From Dawidia cretensis (lineage in GTDB: Bacteria > Bacteroidota > Bacteroidia > Cytophagales > Cyclobacteriaceae): a stretch of 64,000 nucleotides of DNA. Both the position numbers and the translations under genes were made by a program. Shown here one piece after another: positions 1 to 9,263 of this stretch. The notes under the pieces were generated by a model. It made no database searches. It saw only the letters and a list, made by a program, of their open reading frames with translations, and was not told the origin of the DNA. The stretch lies in assembly GCF_018598175.1 (NCBI RefSeq), contig NZ_JAHESE010000007.1, forward strand, positions 62,001-126,000. The letters run 5' to 3'. Each line of letters opens with the position of its first letter. The stretch's first letter is position 1.

Positions 1-2449
1 CCAGGTTGGCAAACAGGCGGTATGCGCCGGGCACTCCCTCGGGCAGCTCGCGGAAGAACGACAGGCCGGTATATACAAAATAGCCGCTGCCATATTGTGC
101 CACGAGCAAGCTACCGTTTTTCGCGGGCGATTCGCCAGTATCGTTCATGGACAGAATTGCTTCATACCGCTGATCCCACGGGTTGGGAAAGTATAGGCCC
201 CGCTCCTGCACCCATCCCGAAAAATCCGCCTGGGTAATTTTGTTAGGTGTCTGCATGACACGGTGGTCGGGCTTGAGGATGGTGACTACGGCGTCCTCTT
301 CGGTCACGCGGTCGCGCGAGATCGTCAGCGGGTACGGTGCCAGCAAACTGGCGTCTACACCACCCGACGTGTTGTATTGGGTAATCAACGCTCCGCCCTG
401 CTCTACATACTGTAACAGTATGGGCATGTAGAACTTGAGGCGTTCTTGTGTGTTCCAGGCGCGAATGCCCAGGACTACGGCGTCCAGGCGACGCAGGTTG
501 TCGGCCGTGATCTCTTCGAGTTTTAGCTCGAGCACATCGTAGCCCATGACGCGCAAGGCCGTGGGTATGTCGTCGCCAGCGCCTTTGATATAGCCCACGA
601 CGGATCCATTTTTCTTTAACGCTACGCGCACGAGTCGGGCCTCTGCGTGCGGCAGTAATGTTTGGGTTGGAATATGATCGTATTGGATGTTTTGCATGCT
701 ACGATCAAACGTGCCAGCCTTGTCGACTACGGCAAAGGCTTTCAATGTTTGCGTTTCCTCAACGGATGACGGCGATACGCGGAATGATACCACCTGCTCT
801 TCGTCACGGAACGTGAGCTTAAAGGGAATGCTATTCGGCGTGATCTTCCACCCGGCAGGAGCTTCGAGGCGTAAGCCGCCTTGTACGGTGCCGTTACCCG
901 TTGCCACCAGTGTAACATTTATGGTACGCGATGTTGTGTCAGGAAAGATCAGCACGGTGCTGCTCAACGTCACGACTACCGGTGGTACGACCTGGAATGG
1001 ACGTGACAGCTCACCCCGCGAGGGGTCGGTCCATTTGTAGATCAGCGGACGTGTGATCGTGATCACCTGTCCACCAACGTTGTATAAGACGGATACGCTG
1101 ATGGCCGGGGGATTTTCGGCTTGCCCGATCAGACGCGGGTCTTGCACGGTAAACCGGCCGATGCTGTGCGGTTCGGACAACCAGTAGGGTGACGAGAACT
1201 CGCGCGTTTTTATGGTCTTTGTTGTTTTGATGTTCACCAGCATGTTATTCTTTAGCGGCACCGAACACGTGGAGTCGAAGCCGAGACCACGCGCCACGAT
1301 GCGTACGATGGATACTGTCGTCGAGGAACGATTTACTAATTCCAAGGTCGTGCGTACGGATTGGCCAGCAGCCGATTGATAGGTATTGGCGGTTGCTTCG
1401 ACATAGAGGCCGAGGCAGTCCTGCACGAGCTGTTCCACTTCGTCTAATTTACGGTCTCGCCACACGCTGGGCGACAGCTTGAGCATCTCCTGACGAATCT
1501 GCAACAGGGCGGGTACACTTTCGGCTGGTGCTTCGTGCCGGAAGCTTGCAATAAGCTTATCGACCAACGGCTGAATACGTTCTCCCCCTTGCAGGCGTGT
1601 CCAGGTGGTATTAATTCCTTCGAACAGATCTTTCTCGGCGCGCTGGCCGCGTACGTACTCCAGGTACTCGGGCTGGTCGCCGCGGGTACCGGCAGAGCCA
1701 AAGCCCTGGCTGCGGTGTTGACTGCGGCTGATGGCTGCGATCTCGGTATATGACATGCCCAAGAGGGGGCTATACCCTCCTACCGGCAGCGTGACCACAC
1801 CGGGTGTATTTTCGTTGATGGATGTATTCCACCAGCGACCGGTATTGGTATATAACCGTTTTACCTGCCAGGCTCCGAGCTCGCGTGCCTGGTCGGGGTA
1901 TTGATCGGCACGGGCTGCTGCTTCAAAACCTTTCTCGGCGAGTATGGCCGACGCGGTATGGTGGCCGTGGCCGGCACGTTCGTCGGGTGGGAATCGTGTG
2001 ATGATGACATCGGGCTGGTATTGCCGGATAATCGTCACTACGTCCGAAAGAATCTCTTCTTCGCCCCAGATTTTAAAGGTCTCTTTGGGCGACTTAGAAA
2101 AACCGAAGTCGTTGGCACGTGTAAAGAATTGCTGCCCTCCGTCTATGCGGCGTGCGGCTAATAATTCTTGTGTACGCAATACCCCTAACTGGTCGCGCAT
2201 TTCGGGACCGATCAGGTTTTGCCCGCCGTCACCGCGCGTCAGTGAAAGATACGCCGTGGTGGCCAGGCGGTCGTTGGCGAAGTGGGTGATTACGCGGGTG
2301 TTCTCGTCGTCGGGGTGTGCGGCCATATACAACACGGATGTGAGCACGCCCAGTTTTTTAAGACGCTGGTGGATGCGGGATGCATCGGGCTGTTGTTGGG
2401 AGAATACGTAAACCGGTACGAGGAAAAAGATAACTATAAGTCGCTTCAT
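1..2449 (-). CDS. PIG-L (LmbE-like) family deacetylase, secreted, C-terminus cut by window edge
   Basis: The reading frame is open from an ATG at 2449 down to the left edge, about 816 codons with no stop, so the C-terminus lies outside the window. Residues 1-18 form a signal peptide ending in VFS|QQQ. The zinc-binding AHPDDE motif of the PIG-L/LmbE N-acetylglucosaminyl deacetylase fold is at residues 44-49, and a second histidine cluster (GHGHH) is at about 160-164. The rest is beta-rich, with a late stretch around GIRAWNTQERL that resembles the glutamine-amidotransferase-like domain found at the end of long Bacteroidota members. Such proteins are thought to deacetylate amino sugars in the periplasm or outside; the substrate here is unknown. 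It may share a transcript with the two genes upstream (thyA and a small secreted protein). Confidence 0.88.
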   Translation of the reverse strand, partial: MKRLIVIFFLVPVYVFSQQQPDASRIHQRLKKLGVLTSVLYMAAHPDDENTRVITHFANDRLATTAYLSLTRGDGGQNLIGPEMRDQLGVLRTQELLAARRIDGGQQFFTRANDFGFSKSPKETFKIWGEEEILSDVVTIIRQYQPDVIITRFPPDERAGHGHHTASAILAEKGFEAAARADQYPDQARELGAWQVKRLYTNTGRWWNTSINENTPGVVTLPVGGYSPLLGMSYTEIAAISRSQHRSQGFGSAGTRGDQPEYLEYVRGQRAEKDLFEGINTTWTRLQGGERIQPLVDKLIASFRHEAPAESVPALLQIRQEMLKLSPSVWRDRKLDEVEQLVQDCLGLYVEATANTYQSAAGQSVRTTLELVNRSSTTVSIVRIVARGLGFDSTCSVPLKNNMLVNIKTTKTIKTREFSSPYWLSEPHSIGRFTVQDPRLIGQAENPPAISVSVLYNVGGQVITITRPLIYKWTDPSRGELSRPFQVVPPVVVTLSSTVLIFPDTTSRTINVTLVATGNGTVQGGLRLEAPAGWKITPNSIPFKLTFRDEEQVVSFRVSPSSVEETQTLKAFAVVDKAGTFDRSMQNIQYDHIPTQTLLPHAEARLVRVALKKNGSVVGYIKGAGDDIPTALRVMGYDVLELKLEEITADNLRRLDAVVLGIRAWNTQERLKFYMPILLQYVEQGGALITQYNTSGGVDASLLAPYPLTISRDRVTEEDAVVTILKPDHRVMQTPNKITQADFSGWVQERGLYFPNPWDQRYEAILSMNDTGESPAKNGSLLVAQYGSGYFVYTGLSFFRELPEGVPGAYRLFANL

Positions 2450-2548
2450 TCGGTGGAATATGATTGGACCAAAAGCTCAAAAATACGAAAGCAAGATGCT
2501 ACGATCCAGGCGGAAGCGTTGTTAATGAATTGTTATTTATAGAAGCGG

Positions 2549-3010
2549 TTAAATTTTACCCCGGGGCTCGCCGTTGATCCGAAAAATGCCGTTCTCTTCG
2601 AAGAAGATAACAACCCGACTGGTGACTTCGCGATCCTGGGTCATGAAGTAGATTGAATAAGCATAGCCGTCGGGGTGGCCTTTCAGATCATCGGTAAATC
2701 CCAGCACCAGCGGTAGAGCCATCCCCTCAGTTACTTTACGCGACAATACGGTCTCGCCCATACCATCTTCTATGCGTACGCGTACTTCGCCGGGATAGAG
2801 CCGGAGTACTTTAAAGTCTATTGTTAAGAAGGGTAATAACGGCGGCGCCTGGTGGATGTCAGATCGAAGGCTGCTGTAGCCCTGGGCGACGGGCGCTGCG
2901 TGACGCGGTTTGAGCTCGAATTTTAACCTGGCTTCAAAATCGTCGCCTGCCCTGTAGGGTGCGTCCTCAGGGAGTAAAAATACGAGTAGGGCAACGCATA
3001 ACCACTTCAT
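2549..3010 (-). CDS. Hypothetical small secreted protein
   Basis: A 153-residue protein whose N-terminus (MKWLCVALLVFLLP) looks like a short signal sequence. The remainder has a beta-sandwich character, with alternating hydrophobic strands (FKVLRLYPGEVRVRIED, then RVVIFFEENGIFRI). I do not recognise a family. It sits about 100 bp from both thyA upstream and the PIG-L gene downstream on the same strand, so co-transcription is possible but not shown. No catalytic motif is visible. Confidence 0.6.
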   Translation of the reverse strand: MKWLCVALLVFLLPEDAPYRAGDDFEARLKFELKPRHAAPVAQGYSSLRSDIHQAPPLLPFLTIDFKVLRLYPGEVRVRIEDGMGETVLSRKVTEGMALPLVLGFTDDLKGHPDGYAYSIYFMTQDREVTSRVVIFFEENGIFRINGEPRGKI

Positions 3011-3114
3011 TCCGCAATCGTTTCCGGTTTCAGTCTATAACGTGGGATGCGAACAAAAAGGTTCGGATTACTTCCCGGATTTACATCCGGTGTAAGGTAA
3101 TGGCATTAAATGCC

Positions 3115-3909
3115 TTACACGGCTATAGGAGCCTTGATGGAAGGGTGCGCCTGGTAGTCGACGATCTCAAAATCTTCGAAGACATAGTCGAAGATCGATG
3201 CCGGTTTGCGGGCAATCTTCAGCCTGGGCAGCGGTAGTGGCGTGCGTGTGAGCTGCAACTGAGCCTGTTCCAGGTGATTGGTGTATAAGTGTACGTCACC
3301 ACCAGTCCAGACGAAGTCGCCCGGCTGCAGGTCGCATTGCTGGGCTATCATTTCTGTGAGCAATGCGTAGGAGGCAATGTTAAAGGGTACGCCCAGGAAG
3401 AAGTCGGCACTGCGCTGGTACAGCTGGCAGGAGAGCTTACCGTCGGCTACGTAGAACTGAAAAAGGGCGTGACAGGGGGGCAAGGCCATTTGGTCGACCT
3501 CAGCTGGGTTCCAGGCACTTACGATGTGGCGGCGTGAATCGGGTTTTTGCTTAAGCGGCTGCATGAGCAGAGAAATCTGGGCGATCCGACGGCCGTCGGG
3601 TGCCGGCCAGCTGCGCCATTGTTGACCATAGACGGGGCCCAACTCGCCATTTTCGTCGGCCCACTCATCCCAGATGGTCACTTTGTTGTCGTTCAGGTAC
3701 TTGATGTTGGTCTCACCCTTCAAAAACCACAACAGCTCGTGTATGATGGAGCGGAGGTGGAGCTTTTTGGTCGTTACCAATGGAAATCCTTCGGAAAGGT
3801 CAAACCGCAGCTGGCGGCCAAAAAGCGATAATGTGCCTGTGCCCGTTCTATCCGTCTTCTTCGCGCCGTTCTCCAAAATATCGCGCATCAGGTCGAGGTA
3901 TTGCTTCAT
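3115..3909 (-). CDS. thyA: Thymidylate synthase
   Basis: Converts dUMP to dTMP using 5,10-methylene-tetrahydrofolate as methyl donor and reductant in the cytoplasm. It is 264 residues, the same length as E. coli ThyA, and collinear with it: the N-terminal [12 protein letters not shown] phosphate-binding region, the active-site motif [11 protein letters not shown] with the nucleophilic cysteine at residue 146, [13 protein letters not shown], and the C-terminal KAPIAV that closes over the folate. All key residues are present. No folA (dihydrofolate reductase) follows it here, although the two are often adjacent elsewhere. Confidence 0.98.
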   Translation of the reverse strand: MKQYLDLMRDILENGAKKTDRTGTGTLSLFGRQLRFDLSEGFPLVTTKKLHLRSIIHELLWFLKGETNIKYLNDNKVTIWDEWADENGELGPVYGQQWRSWPAPDGRRIAQISLLMQPLKQKPDSRRHIVSAWNPAEVDQMALPPCHALFQFYVADGKLSCQLYQRSADFFLGVPFNIASYALLTEMIAQQCDLQPGDFVWTGGDVHLYTNHLEQAQLQLTRTPLPLPRLKIARKPASIFDYVFEDFEIVDYQAHPSIKAPIAV

Positions 3910-4132
3910 GGTAGTTGTCTAGTCAAGATTGGTGCAATATACGACCGCGTGCATGCAGGAGAAAGTTCAGGATGGCAAATTTCGGGCGTAGGGATGGTGT
4001 TAGTATGCCTTATGTAGGCTGTAAGTACGGCTTTGATACGGGTATGACCCTATTTAGGTATGGCTGAATATCGCTATCAGGTCGCTGTATGGTCGCGTTA
4101 AGGTGGGGTGGCAATTATGGGGCCTTTTACGA

Positions 4133-5011
4133 CTAGTAAACCTTTACACCTTTGGTGACTCGGTTAGCGGTGATGCTTACGTGTTGACAGTCTTCGTAGC
4201 CGTAGTCGACGGAGATGTCTTTGGTGTTGTTGATTATGTAATCTTTTACGCCGTCTACTGCGATCAGGCAGGTGCGTTGGTATACAAGGTCTTCGTCGAC
4301 TGATACCGAGTAGGCTACGCCCGTGCGGGTAGTGCCGCCAGCGGTGCTGCCGGCCACGACGATGCGTTCGTCATTCAGGGGGTTTTCGTTGCGTTTCCAG
4401 GTCCAGGTGATGTCGGACGTACGGGTCATGGTGGTGCCGTCGGGGAATGTGGCGCGGCCGTCGGCCAGGGTGACGTGGAAGGACGGCACGGCTTCGGTGC
4501 TGGTCGAAACATTTACAGACGTGCGGACGCCTTCGATTTTCACGGCGCTGACGGAATAGTTCTCCGGGGTGATGATGATGCGGGAGTTGGGCATGAACCG
4601 TCGACCGGAATAGACAATGTGCAATTTCCCCTGACGGAGGACATTGCGTGGGTCGGCACAACCAATCGTACCAAAGTCGATAGTGATGACGCCTTGCGGG
4701 TTTTGCAGGGTCGAGCCTGCTGCGGGTTGTACGGTGACAACGACATTGTTGCAGTCAAATCGGTCGTCGTCGACAGTGATGGTTGCGGCGGTGCGGCCGC
4801 CGGCATACTGGTCGTCGGTGGGCTCTTGCAATGCTACGCTGCCCAAGTCGTCCAAATCCTGGTAGAAGGATTCGGTCAGGGCCTCTTCCGGCACAGCTTC
4901 GAGGTCGGCCCGGCCGACTATTTCGTCTTTACAGGCTTCGAGCAGGCTGGCGCCGATCAGAAGGCTACCGACCAGAAAAAGTTGATGAATCTTGAAGGGT
5001 CTTTTGGTCAT
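4133..5011 (-). CDS. Hypothetical lipoprotein
   Basis: A 292-residue protein with a lipoprotein signal: a basic n-region (MTKRPFKIH), a hydrophobic core and a cysteine at about residue 27 in SLLEAC. The mature part is Asp/Thr/Val-rich and beta-stranded, with four or more further cysteines that could pair (FDCNNVVV, IGCADP, RTCLIAV, EDCQH). It matches no family I can name with confidence; similar cysteine-containing lipoproteins are common in Cytophagales. Divergent from the DUF4159 gene at 5087, leaving 75 bp for both promoters. Confidence 0.65.
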   Translation of the reverse strand: MTKRPFKIHQLFLVGSLLIGASLLEACKDEIVGRADLEAVPEEALTESFYQDLDDLGSVALQEPTDDQYAGGRTAATITVDDDRFDCNNVVVTVQPAAGSTLQNPQGVITIDFGTIGCADPRNVLRQGKLHIVYSGRRFMPNSRIIITPENYSVSAVKIEGVRTSVNVSTSTEAVPSFHVTLADGRATFPDGTTMTRTSDITWTWKRNENPLNDERIVVAGSTAGGTTRTGVAYSVSVDEDLVYQRTCLIAVDGVKDYIINNTKDISVDYGYEDCQHVSITANRVTKGVKVY

Positions 5012-5086
5012 ATCGCGTAGTTGCTTAGTTTTAAACGCTTGAAAGGTGAAAAGTAACCTGGGAACAGGTATACGAAAAGCGTACCC

Positions 5087-5767
5087 ATGATAAAACGTAA
5101 CGTAAGATTAAGATATAGTGTTTTTTTGTATTTCCTGCTGGCGGTGCCGTTGAATGCCAGCAGTCAGATTGCTGTCAAGATAGCCAAACTGAAATATCCT
5201 GGTGGCGGTGACTGGTATGCCAATAAAACTGCCTTGCCCAACCTCATTAAGTTTTGCAATCAGGAATTAAACACGAGTCTGGCGCCGGAGGAAGATGTGG
5301 TGGAAGTGGGCAGCCGTGATATTTTTTTGTATCCATACGTCTACATGACAGGGCACGGCAATGTGGTGTTTTCAGAAGCCGACGCTGCCAACCTGCGCAA
5401 GTATCTTACGGGCGGTGGGTTTCTGCACATCGATGACAATTATGGACTCGATAAGTTTATACGGCTCGAATTAAAAAAAGTGTTTCCTGAGCTGGAGTTG
5501 ATAGAGCTTCCCTTTGATCATGCTATCTACCATCAGAAATTCGATTTTCCGCGTGGATTGCCGAAGATTCACGAGCACGATGCAAAGCCAGCACAAGGCT
5601 TCGGCCTGATCTATGAAGGCCGGTTAGTCGTGTTTTATTCGTTCGAGTGTGATTTGGGCAACGGTTGGGAAGACCGTCGTATTCATAACGATCCCGAAGA
5701 AAAACGGCAACAGGCTCTCCGTATGGGTGCTAACCTGATCGCCTACAGCTTTACCAGCGCGCGCTAG
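5087..5767 (+). CDS. DUF4159 domain-containing secreted protein
   Basis: A 226-residue protein with a signal peptide (cleavage near NASS|QIAV). The body matches DUF4159: KYPGGGDWYANKTALPNL near the start, YPYVYMTGHGNVVFSE, GGGFLHIDDNYGLD and a late FSFECDLGNGWED-type segment. The fold is related to class-I glutamine-amidotransferase-like domains, but no function has been proven for the family. In many Bacteroidota, DUF4159 genes lie near MoxR/DUF58 operons; here the neighbour is instead a heme-motif FG-GAP lipoprotein whose GTG start overlaps this gene's TAG stop by one base, which indicates translational coupling. Confidence 0.85.
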   Translation: MIKRNVRLRYSVFLYFLLAVPLNASSQIAVKIAKLKYPGGGDWYANKTALPNLIKFCNQELNTSLAPEEDVVEVGSRDIFLYPYVYMTGHGNVVFSEADAANLRKYLTGGGFLHIDDNYGLDKFIRLELKKVFPELELIELPFDHAIYHQKFDFPRGLPKIHEHDAKPAQGFGLIYEGRLVVFYSFECDLGNGWEDRRIHNDPEEKRQQALRMGANLIAYSFTSAR

Positions 5768-7290
5768 TGTCTTTGCATTTTATCACCCGATTCTTACCCG
5801 CCGCGTTGATCGGTATAGGTTGTGGTTTGTTACCGTTGGGTTGTGAAACGCCCGAGCGCCGGGACGAGCGACTGGCCCGCCAATACTGCGGGAGCTGCCA
5901 CGCTTATCCTGAACCGGGGCTATTACCCAAAGCGTTGTGGGCGGAGCGGATCATGCCTGCTATGGCCCTGCGGATGGGATTCGAAAGTATGAATCAGCTC
6001 GTTCAAATGGATGAAGATGAGCGCAACGCCCTGATGCGTATTTTGCCCGACAAGCCGATGCTTTCGGAGGAAGAATTCGAGCATATCAAAGCATATTATC
6101 AACGACATGCTCCCGATACACTTACGTTACCTACCGCTCTCGTGACACAGCCGTTACATCAGTTTGATGCTATGCCTTATTACCTACCGACGCCACCGCT
6201 TATCACGATGATTCAGGCGGACACACTCCATCGTCAGCTTTTCGTGGGCACGCGCTTGTCTAAGGTATATACCCTGACCGAAGATCTGGTCAAAAAGGAC
6301 TCGCTCACATTGCCTGGTCCACCTTCGGCCATGATTGTGGATGATCATCAACGTATATTTCTTTCCATGGGAATTATGGATCCTAACGACGCTACGCGCG
6401 GGCAGGTGTGGGTTCAGCCGGACACCGGCACTGCGTTTGGTCTGATCGATTCATTGCAGCGTCCGGTACATTTTCAGCAGACAGATTTAAATGCTGACGG
6501 GCGCCAAGATTACCTGGTGTGTGCTTTTGGAAACCACACGGGTGCCTTGCTCGCGTATGAAGGCCAGGCCGATGGTACTTTAAAAAAGCACGTATTGGCT
6601 ACCGGTGCCGGTGCGCGGAAGACTATTCTACGTGACTTCGACAATAACGGATTGCCCGACATCGCGGCGTTGCTTACGCAAGGAGACGAACGCATTATAC
6701 TCTTGCTTAATTATGGCCAGTTTAAGTTTCGCGTAACGACACTGCTTCGCTTTCCGCCTGTCTATGGCAGCAGTTTCTTCGAGCTGGTTGATTTTAATCA
6801 CGATCAACATCCTGATATTGTCTACAGTAATGGTGACAATGCCGACTACTCCCCTATTCTCAAACCTTATCACGGTGTGCGCCTATTTCTGAATGACGGT
6901 ACTAACCGGTTTACGGAATCTTTCTTTTTACCGCTTCATGGAGCGTTTCAAACCAGTACCCAGGACTTTGATCGCGACGGCGACCTTGACATCGCTGCCA
7001 TTTCTTTTTTTCCCGACTTCCGCGAGCATGCCGAGCAAGGATTTGTGTATTATGAAAATACGGGCGGGAGCTTTCATGCCTATACTACTTCCCTCGCTGC
7101 CGGGGGGCGATGGATTACAATGGAAACAACTGATCTAAACCATGATCATTATCCGGATCTGTTGATCGGTGCATTGGACTTTGATACGGGTGTGCCCCGG
7201 CCATTAATTCAACAATGGGCTTCTGGAAAAACGTCGTTGTTGGTGCTCAAGAATACTGCGGGCCTGGCTTCTACTTCCGCCAGGCCGTGA
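5767..7290 (+). CDS. FG-GAP/VCBS repeat lipoprotein with an N-terminal c-type heme motif
   Basis: A 507-residue protein starting at GTG 5767. A lipobox (LLPLGC, Cys26) predicts a lipid anchor. Directly after it is CGSCH (residues 41-45), a classic CxxCH heme c attachment site, followed by a helical region with RIMPAMALRMG, where a methionine could be the distal ligand. The rest is a beta-propeller of FG-GAP/VCBS repeats with calcium-loop signatures such as DLNADGRQDYLV, DFDNNGLPDIA, DFNHDQHPDIVY and DFDRDGDLDIAA. A single heme domain joined to a propeller suggests electron transfer or binding at the cell surface; the substrate is unknown. Its 3' end overlaps the convergent DUF3298 gene by 20 bp. 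Confidence 0.85.
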   Translation: MSLHFITRFLPAALIGIGCGLLPLGCETPERRDERLARQYCGSCHAYPEPGLLPKALWAERIMPAMALRMGFESMNQLVQMDEDERNALMRILPDKPMLSEEEFEHIKAYYQRHAPDTLTLPTALVTQPLHQFDAMPYYLPTPPLITMIQADTLHRQLFVGTRLSKVYTLTEDLVKKDSLTLPGPPSAMIVDDHQRIFLSMGIMDPNDATRGQVWVQPDTGTAFGLIDSLQRPVHFQQTDLNADGRQDYLVCAFGNHTGALLAYEGQADGTLKKHVLATGAGARKTILRDFDNNGLPDIAALLTQGDERIILLLNYGQFKFRVTTLLRFPPVYGSSFFELVDFNHDQHPDIVYSNGDNADYSPILKPYHGVRLFLNDGTNRFTESFFLPLHGAFQTSTQDFDRDGDLDIAAISFFPDFREHAEQGFVYYENTGGSFHAYTTSLAAGGRWITMETTDLNHDHYPDLLIGALDFDTGVPRPLIQQWASGKTSLLVLKNTAGLASTSARP

Positions 7291-8062
7291 GTGCTGTATA
7301 CGGTATATGAATCTCCGTGGGGCCAGCGGCGTAAGAGGCCACCTCGTAGCTGTTGTAATAAAACGTAACGCCGTCTTGTGTAAACCCGTAGTTTTTGTTT
7401 AGCTGAAACTTGTTGTCGGGAAACTCGAAGGCCTGCTGTTGAAGCGAAGTCGTGTCGGCCATCTCCCGTGCTTTGCGGAAGGCCTGCTCGCCTTGTGTCG
7501 TCAGCGCGGCCTCATAGCCAGGCTTAAAAATATCATCGAGCGTAATATCGCGGCCGTTGCGCGGGTCGATGTTGATGAAATATTTACCGCCACCCCCGTG
7601 GGCACCGCCCGTGAAGTATTCATCCTGCGTGGCGAGTGTCAATAAGGTATCGTTCAGCAGCACCACCGATACGGTGGCGCCATAATACCAACCACCGGAA
7701 GGATCGGGGAATTCCTTTGTGAATTTCTCGAAGTCTTGAATAAAATCGTGGGCGACCTCCTCCATGGTCTTACCGCGTTGCTCGGGGTTGCCCATGTCGG
7801 CGGTTAGAAGAATGCGTTTGGAGATGACGACGTTTACCATCGAGTCTAACCCGGTAAATACCGGATAGTCTATCTCATACGAGGCACACGCCGTCGAGTC
7901 GGTCGCACAGCCACCGGCCGATTCGAGCCGGAACGATGTCATGGTGTATGCGACGGGGACTTTTTCCTCTTTCTTTTCGCGCATCGTACAGGATGCAACG
8001 ACCACGATACCTACGGCAAGCAACAGCAACTTGCTGGTCATGCTTATTTTATTTTTTTGCAA
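7271..8062 (-). CDS. DUF3298/DUF4163 domain lipoprotein (RsiV-like fold)
   Basis: 263 residues. A lipoprotein signal ends at VVASC. The body carries the DUF4163-DUF3298 arrangement: YEIDYPVFTG near the start, then DEYFTGGAHGGGGKYFINID and the terminal GVTFYYNSYEVASYAAGPTEIHIPY typical of DUF3298. In Firmicutes the related RsiV extracellular domain binds lysozyme; in Bacteroidota the role is unknown. The ATG at 8062 overlaps tlpA's stop by 14 bp, while a second in-frame ATG at 8041 would leave a 7-bp gap and still give a good signal peptide. Last gene of the alaS-gatB-tlpA run. Confidence 0.82.
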   Translation of the reverse strand: MQKNKISMTSKLLLLAVGIVVVASCTMREKKEEKVPVAYTMTSFRLESAGGCATDSTACASYEIDYPVFTGLDSMVNVVISKRILLTADMGNPEQRGKTMEEVAHDFIQDFEKFTKEFPDPSGGWYYGATVSVVLLNDTLLTLATQDEYFTGGAHGGGGKYFINIDPRNGRDITLDDIFKPGYEAALTTQGEQAFRKAREMADTTSLQQQAFEFPDNKFQLNKNYGFTQDGVTFYYNSYEVASYAAGPTEIHIPYTALTAWRK

Positions 8063-9263
8063 AGATCTCGTTCAGTTTATTGTCCAGGGCAGCGCCACGC
8101 AAGTTTTTGGCGATGATCTTGCCATCGGGATCTAGCAACAGCGAGAATGGTATACCTGTAATGTTATAGGTCTTCGCTGCTTCTGACTGCCAGTACTTTA
8201 GGTCAGACACGTGTGTCCACGCCAGGCCGTCTTGTTTGATCGCCTGAACCCAATCTTTCTTATTGCGATCCAGCGACACGCCGAATACGGTAAAGCCTTT
8301 GTCCTTATATTTCTGGAAGGCACGCACGACGTTGGGGTTTTCCTGGCGACAGGGGCCGCACCATTTTGCCCAGAAGTCTACGAGTACATATTTACCTTTG
8401 AGGGAGGACAATTTTACCACGTTGCCCGTTGTATCGGGCAGTGAAATTTCTGGTGCTACCTGGCCGATCGACAATACCTTCATGCGGTCTACCATGCTGG
8501 CAAATTCTTTTGCGACGGCATACTGCGGCCACTCTTTCTTCAGCTTTTCGGCTACCGCGACATAGGTGGACATATATTGATCTTTGTCCAGCACGTTGCT
8601 TTGCAGCAAGTTGATGGTGCCCAGTGACGCCGGTTGGCTGCGGAGGTACTCGGCCAGCTTTTCGTGTGTCTTAGCAATCTCCTGCTGATATGTAGTCTGT
8701 ATCTGCGCGATCTTAGCGTCATCTTTCGCTTGTACCGCGGCTGTGAAATCTTCGTTCAGTTTTGCAATCGTCGGCGAGCGCTCGGCTTCCGCCATGATGC
8801 TCTGGGCCTGACGAATGACATCAATCTCGGGCGAGCCTTTGATCTCTACAAAACCGCGTGCGTCGTTGCCGTCTACATTAATTTGCACGTTGCTTTTAAA
8901 GAGTATAAAGTCTACCTGCTGACGGTCGAAGAATGTCAGTTTATAGTAACCAGGTGCCGACAGCTTGACCGTTTTAGAATATGTATAGTTGCTCTTCAGT
9001 TGAATGGTGTCTTGCCATCCCGGCGCACCGGAGGCATTTAACTCCTGGATGGTGATCTTTCCACCGGCCTGGGGGTAGCCTACCTTGCCACTGACGACGA
9101 CGGTCCAGCCTTCGACAACGGCTTCGTCGGCTGCCGACTCTTCTTTGCTTGTTGATGAGCAGGAGAAGCCCAGCACCAGCATCATAAAGCTGAGGGCGTT
9201 GAGCCGGCTCCAGAAGCTTCGCAACGGGTTGCCTGATGTGCGGTATCGATGTGCTACGTTCAT
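8049..9263 (-). CDS. TlpA-like thioredoxin-fold thiol-disulfide oxidoreductase with N-terminal DUF4369
   Basis: A 404-residue envelope thiol reductase. It has an N-terminal lipoprotein-type signal (LGFSCSS, Cys35), a DUF4369-like beta domain at about 55-140, a helical linker at 145-260 (long Lys/Gln/Glu helices), then an AhpC/TlpA thioredoxin domain with the redox motif WCGPC at residues 301-305 and the cis-proline loop GIPFSLLLD. Proteins of this architecture keep periplasmic cysteines reduced, for example for cytochrome c maturation; the partner is not identified. Its ATG overlaps the gatB stop by 4 bp, so it is probably translated from the same mRNA. Confidence 0.92.
   Translation of the reverse strand: MNVAHRYRTSGNPLRSFWSRLNALSFMMLVLGFSCSSTSKEESAADEAVVEGWTVVVSGKVGYPQAGGKITIQELNASGAPGWQDTIQLKSNYTYSKTVKLSAPGYYKLTFFDRQQVDFILFKSNVQINVDGNDARGFVEIKGSPEIDVIRQAQSIMAEAERSPTIAKLNEDFTAAVQAKDDAKIAQIQTTYQQEIAKTHEKLAEYLRSQPASLGTINLLQSNVLDKDQYMSTYVAVAEKLKKEWPQYAVAKEFASMVDRMKVLSIGQVAPEISLPDTTGNVVKLSSLKGKYVLVDFWAKWCGPCRQENPNVVRAFQKYKDKGFTVFGVSLDRNKKDWVQAIKQDGLAWTHVSDLKYWQSEAAKTYNITGIPFSLLLDPDGKIIAKNLRGAALDNKLNEIFAKK

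Noticed and set aside
3070-3095. Short hairpin (CCGGAT..ATCCGG) downstream of thyA
   Set aside because: Only six base pairs and no adjacent T run on the minus strand; too weak to call a terminator.
4475-5020. Plus-strand frame of 181 codons opposite the lipoprotein at 4133-5011
   Set aside because: No signal or domain, unlike the minus-strand frame with its lipoprotein signal.
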